Positions 29,729 to 32,686 of a stretch of 32,686 bases of DNA are shown here, one piece after another. Below the pieces are notes generated by a model. The model worked only from the letters and a program-made list of their open reading frames with translations. It did no database searches and was not told the origin of the DNA. Numbering within the stretch: the stretch's first letter is position 1; each line of letters opens with the position of its first letter. Both the position numbers and the translations under genes were made by a program. Source of the DNA: Rhizophlyctis rosea (Eukaryota; Chytridiomycota; Chytridiomycetes; Rhizophlyctidales; Rhizophlyctidaceae); assembly GCA_027596075.1 (NCBI GenBank), contig JADGJC010000398.1:1-32686 (forward strand). The letters are read 5' to 3'.

Positions 29729-30444
29729 ATGACTACATTAACTAGCATACCTGCGGGTCTTTAGGCCGGTTTGGCCGGGGATCCGGCCCTCATACCCATC
29801 TTCAACAACAACCCCCAAGCTTTCGCCCAAGCATACAATCAAGCCTTGTTGGTACACCCTCCCGGTCATACTGCCATCATTAATACCGCAGGACCTTCTC
29901 AAACCCACACCGTAGCAGTCTCCACGCCCACTGCGCACTCTATCACTGCGCACCCTATCACTGCGCACCCTATCACTGCGCAGCCTGTCACTGCGCAGCC
30001 TGTCACTGCGCAGCCTGTCACTGCGCAGCCTGTCACTGCGCAACCACCACCAGTCCTCAAAACTCCTCCACCTACCAAATCCGAAGACGACGGCAATAAC
30101 GACGGCCGCGCTATACAGTGCCCGAGGACAAGCGTCTCTGCCGTTCCTGGGAACGCATTTTCACCGACGCCAAAGTCGGCACTGGTCAGAAACTTGTGGC
30201 CTTCTGGAGCCGTATCGCCGCCATTTTCAACACAGACTCTTCGGACCCCCGCTCCCACAAATCTCTCTCAAACCGGTGGGGCAAAATCTCACGCGACGTG
30301 AATACCCTCATTGGTTGTGCAACGACGCGTTCCACGTGCCTAGATGAAGATAGTTTAGCCGGCGAGCAATTTTACCGCGTCCAATGTGCAGCATCGGACT
30401 TAGGACAGAGACGTTTGGATTGGGTACTAGAACCCGATCGCTAA
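29729..30444 (+). pseudogene. Upstream ORF with tandem repeats and Myb/SANT-like domain, broken
   Basis: The ATG at 29729 opens a frame that meets a TAG at 29762-29764 (a CAG codon one transition ago), then continues as PALIPIFNNNPQAFAQAYNQ and a repeat of (V/I)TAQP or ITAHP. Near 30100 the protein-like reading moves to another frame: RYTVPEDKRLCRSWERIF, then VAFWSRIAAIFN and KSLSNRWGKISRDVNTLIG, ending at TAA 30442-30444. Trp spacing and the SLSNRW motif resemble the Myb/SANT-like DNA-binding domains found with transposons and in plant NAM-associated proteins. Function is unknown; it may be an accessory or Gag-like protein of the element, or a remnant of a separate transposon. At least one stop and one frameshift disrupt it. 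Confidence 0.5.
29930..30045 (+). repeat. 15-bp tandem repeat, about eight units
   Basis: Units start at 29930, 29945, 29960, 29975, 29990, 30005, 30020 and 30035 with consensus ACTGCGCANCCTRTC. The period is a multiple of three, so the repeat encodes five-residue units (TAHPI, TAQPV). Three early units have CACCC/CTATC and four later ones CAGCCTGTC, showing stepwise duplication. Confidence 0.95.
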
Positions 30445-30467
30445 CGAGACTCCCCCTTGTCTCGTTA
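30442..30467 (+). repeat. Hairpin between the two retroelement ORFs
   Basis: TAACGAGAC and GTCTCGTTA form a perfect 9-bp inverted repeat around an 8-nt C/T-rich loop. The first arm contains the stop codon of the upstream ORF. It could shape RNA structure between the reading frames. Confidence 0.8.
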
Positions 30468-30544
30468 TCCAAATGAATATACAGAAGTCCACCTCTAGCC
30501 TTTCGCTCTTTTGTTAATTCTCACTTAGTTCGAATCGTTTCTGA

Positions 30545-32686
30545 CTTAATGTTCGGCCTTCGCTCACGCAAAATAGGCCGTTCCACTTTTTTAGAGGTAC
30601 ACTACCGTTTACTGTCACACTGGCCGACCGCAACCCGTTCGCTGGCCGTAGCTTAGCTAGGTCACCACCCCGAACTCAGAATAGTTCATCTTCCGCCGAT
30701 CGTACTCCCACTCGTGGTCGTACTCACCGCTTGCCGTCCCTTTCGCCGTCACATTTGCCGTGCCGTTCGCCGTCTCGCTCTGTTAGTCTTAGCTCATTCC
30801 ACTCGTCTCACGACCGCAGCGTCTCGCCTGCCGCTTCGGTCGAATCTATTAACCTCGCCGATAATCCAGAACCGACCTACTTCCACGTTCCCGACTCCAG
30901 CGAAAGCTATTATCAAACCCCTATCGTCGACATGTCCGGCTCCTCTGCCTTGAAGGTCCCACTTCCAGAACTCTATACCGGCTCCACCAAACCGGAGGAC
31001 ATTGAAGGCTTTCTCAATGGCTTTGAACTCCACTTCCTTGCCGATCGCGGCAATCCTCCCACCGAAGTTGGCGAGAAAGCCCTCGAGGACAAACAAGCAA
31101 CATACGACTTACAATGCGAAATGTGGGATGAGCTCAAAGCTAACCGTATGACTGACATCCTGGCCAGAAACACCTCCGCCTGGTTAGGTGGCGAGCATGC
31201 CGGCAACAACCCATGGGCAGTAGGCCCTGACATCAATGTTCCTCGTAACGCCGCTGGTCAACTTAACCCCACGTACCTGCATCACGGCGCTTACTTTTCT
31301 TCAGGCATGGCTGCCCCAATCGCTGACGGCAACATGACAACTCCCGGCGGACTCCTCTTCACCTCCGACATTATGCAGCACATCCACTTCGACGGCGGAC
31401 CCGGCGGCACCGGAACCCATCGACTTCACTACCCCATTCCTATCACCTCCGCCATGCGAGATGCCATCAAGATACGCGCCAATCGTGAATGGCGCCAACG
31501 TGGCCTAGGAGACGATGAGAAGATCCTCATGGCCGAAGGTCAGATGAATAACGGTGCATCAATCTGGCGGGATAACTATCGTCGCGAACGCCAAAAAGCT
31601 TAAGCAGCCGCAGCTGCCGCCGGTATCGCCCACGCCCCCGTCACTTGAAATGAGTGGAAGGCCCGTTCCAAATCTCACTTCCTGCCTGGCAACACCTTAT
31701 TCAAAGAGGAAAAGGGTTGGGCTTGCATGTCCCAGGGTGGAGCCAAGTCCCCTTCCTAGTGGATTCGCGAAGTCACGGAACTCAAGATGCGTCTCAACAA
31801 GTCCGACGCTGAGGGCATTCTGAAGCTGAAGATGGGTACCAACGGCATCATTATGCAAGCCTTAAGCGGCATGATTGTCACCACGCCCGGCATCACCTTC
31901 GACCAATTATCTGATGCCATCTTCAACACCGCCGCCACCATGAATCTCGACAAGAAGCCCCGTGGGACCACGATCACCACTACCAGCCGCACCTCGATTA
32001 AGGGCAAGGTCACGGAAACCAAAACCAAGACCAATACCGGCGTCGGTGGCGGCGGTATCATCGAAGGATCCTCCAGCAAGGGTCCCCCCTGCAAGAAGTC
32101 ATCCCACTCCGCTGCCGTCACTCGCACCCGCTTAACTCAAGAGGGGAAGGATCACCTCATCGTCACTCGAGGGTGCTTCTACTGCCGCAAGGAGAACGCC
32201 GGCCACGTCGTTTCCAACTACCCCGAACGTGAAGAAGCAGAAGAAGGCTCATCCGCCGCCGCTGTCACTAACGGCAATGAAGTTTCGGATTCGAACAAAA
32301 ACAACGCCAACTACAATAGCGACGGCAATGTTGTCGGAGCCATCTCGGAACGCACCCAACACAGCTTCAACTCCGACTCTGACGACAGCGATGACGACTT
32401 CGTATCCGCCATTTCCTGTGCCTTCCCGGAAGCACCGTTCGTCGTTGCCGTTTCCAAAGTGAGGACGGCGGAACTCGACTTCATCCTCACCGCCCCCTTC
32501 AAGAAGCATCCCCTCAACGTCCTTATTGACACCGGCTCCGCAAGCAGTTTCGTCTCCCGCGAATTCATCAAGAAGTTCCGCGTGCGCTACCACAAGCTCT
32601 ACAAACCCCGCTCCTACACCCAAGCCTCCAAGGGCGCCTTCGAGACCACCGCCTACGTGAAAGGACGCATCGACACCAACTACGGC
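30545..32686 (+). pseudogene. Gag-pol of a Ty3/gypsy-type retroelement, interrupted by stops, truncated by window end
   Basis: One frame is open from about 30545; the first ATG is at 30932 (MSGSSALKVPLPELYTGS), a likely Gag start, while the preceding Ser/Arg-rich stretch would need a non-ATG start. Gag includes PEDIEGFLNGFELHFLADRG. In-frame stops at 31601-31603 (TAA), 31646-31648 (TGA) and 31757-31759 (TAG) interrupt it, yet protein-like sequence resumes in the same frame after each. A zinc knuckle follows (CFYCRKENAGHVVSNYPE), but the position expected for the last Cys is Tyr and the Cys-to-His spacing is six, not four. An aspartic protease with LIDTGSASSFVSREF lies at about 32520-32570. 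The frame is open from 31760 to the end of the window. Gag and protease share a frame, so no programmed frameshift separates them. Confidence 0.75.

Larger units (their letters stand above)
29729..32686 (+). mobile_element. Decayed Ty3/gypsy-type retroelement with an extra upstream ORF, runs off the window
   Basis: Two GC-rich coding blocks on the plus strand, separated by a hairpin, share the same state of decay. The second is a recognisable gag-pol with zinc knuckle and aspartic protease. The first has tandem repeats and a Myb/SANT-like domain. That they form one element is inferred from adjacency, composition and shared transition-type lesions; flanking LTRs were not identified. Reverse transcriptase and integrase, if present, lie beyond 32686. 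Confidence 0.65.

Noticed and set aside
29738..30043. Minus-strand Arg/Ser/Asp repeat protein
   Set aside because: It is the antisense reading of the 15-bp tandem repeat in the upstream ORF.

Overview
The window looks like nuclear DNA of a fungus. Genes are spaced about 0.3-1 kb apart on both strands. Most are split by short GT-AG introns of roughly 55-130 nt that restore a single reading frame, and the proteins are eukaryotic families (mitochondrial Imp2, flavin monooxygenase, TMEM128, a bromodomain protein, F-box and ankyrin proteins). A TMEM128 homologue and a DDT-bromodomain (CECR2-like) protein point to an early-diverging lineage such as a chytrid rather than a typical yeast or mould. 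That placement is inference; no rRNA or other marker is present.

Left part (1-15.9 kb) is ordinary gene-rich sequence. On the minus strand lie a five-exon flavin-containing monooxygenase (380-2298), an eight-exon coiled-coil protein (2810-6277), an ankyrin-repeat protein with an F-box-like N-terminus (7310-8371) and a twelve-exon DDT/WHIM/bromodomain protein (9780-13302) broken by a 10-N assembly gap in a G-rich stretch. Divergent from the last, on the plus strand, are a TMEM128-like four-helix membrane protein (13797-14348) and mitochondrial inner membrane protease subunit 2 (14939-15848), with an E-box and a TATA-like motif ahead of it.

The right part (16-32.7 kb) is accessory and repeat-rich. 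Two copies of a composite repeat (16231-16664 and 28480-28815) each join a tRNA-like block with Pol III A and B box motifs to a tandem array of a 22-bp unit separated by short variable spacers. Between them lie a decayed gene with DUSP-like and ubiquitin-like segments (17689-20218), a coiled-coil protein kinase with an atypical ATP-binding loop (20250-21716), a decayed Ty3/gypsy pol fragment on the minus strand (22976-24640) and an intact single-exon F-box-like gene (25129-26373).

The right edge holds a second decayed retroelement on the plus strand (29729 to beyond the window). It has an upstream ORF with 15-bp tandem repeats and a Myb/SANT-like domain, then Gag, a zinc knuckle and an aspartic protease. 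Its in-frame stops and a lost zinc ligand can all be explained by C-to-T or G-to-A transitions. Two strong palindromes (28841-28864 and 29595-29647) lie between the second array and this element.

All exon boundaries were worked out by eye from splice motifs and frame continuity. They should be read as models.
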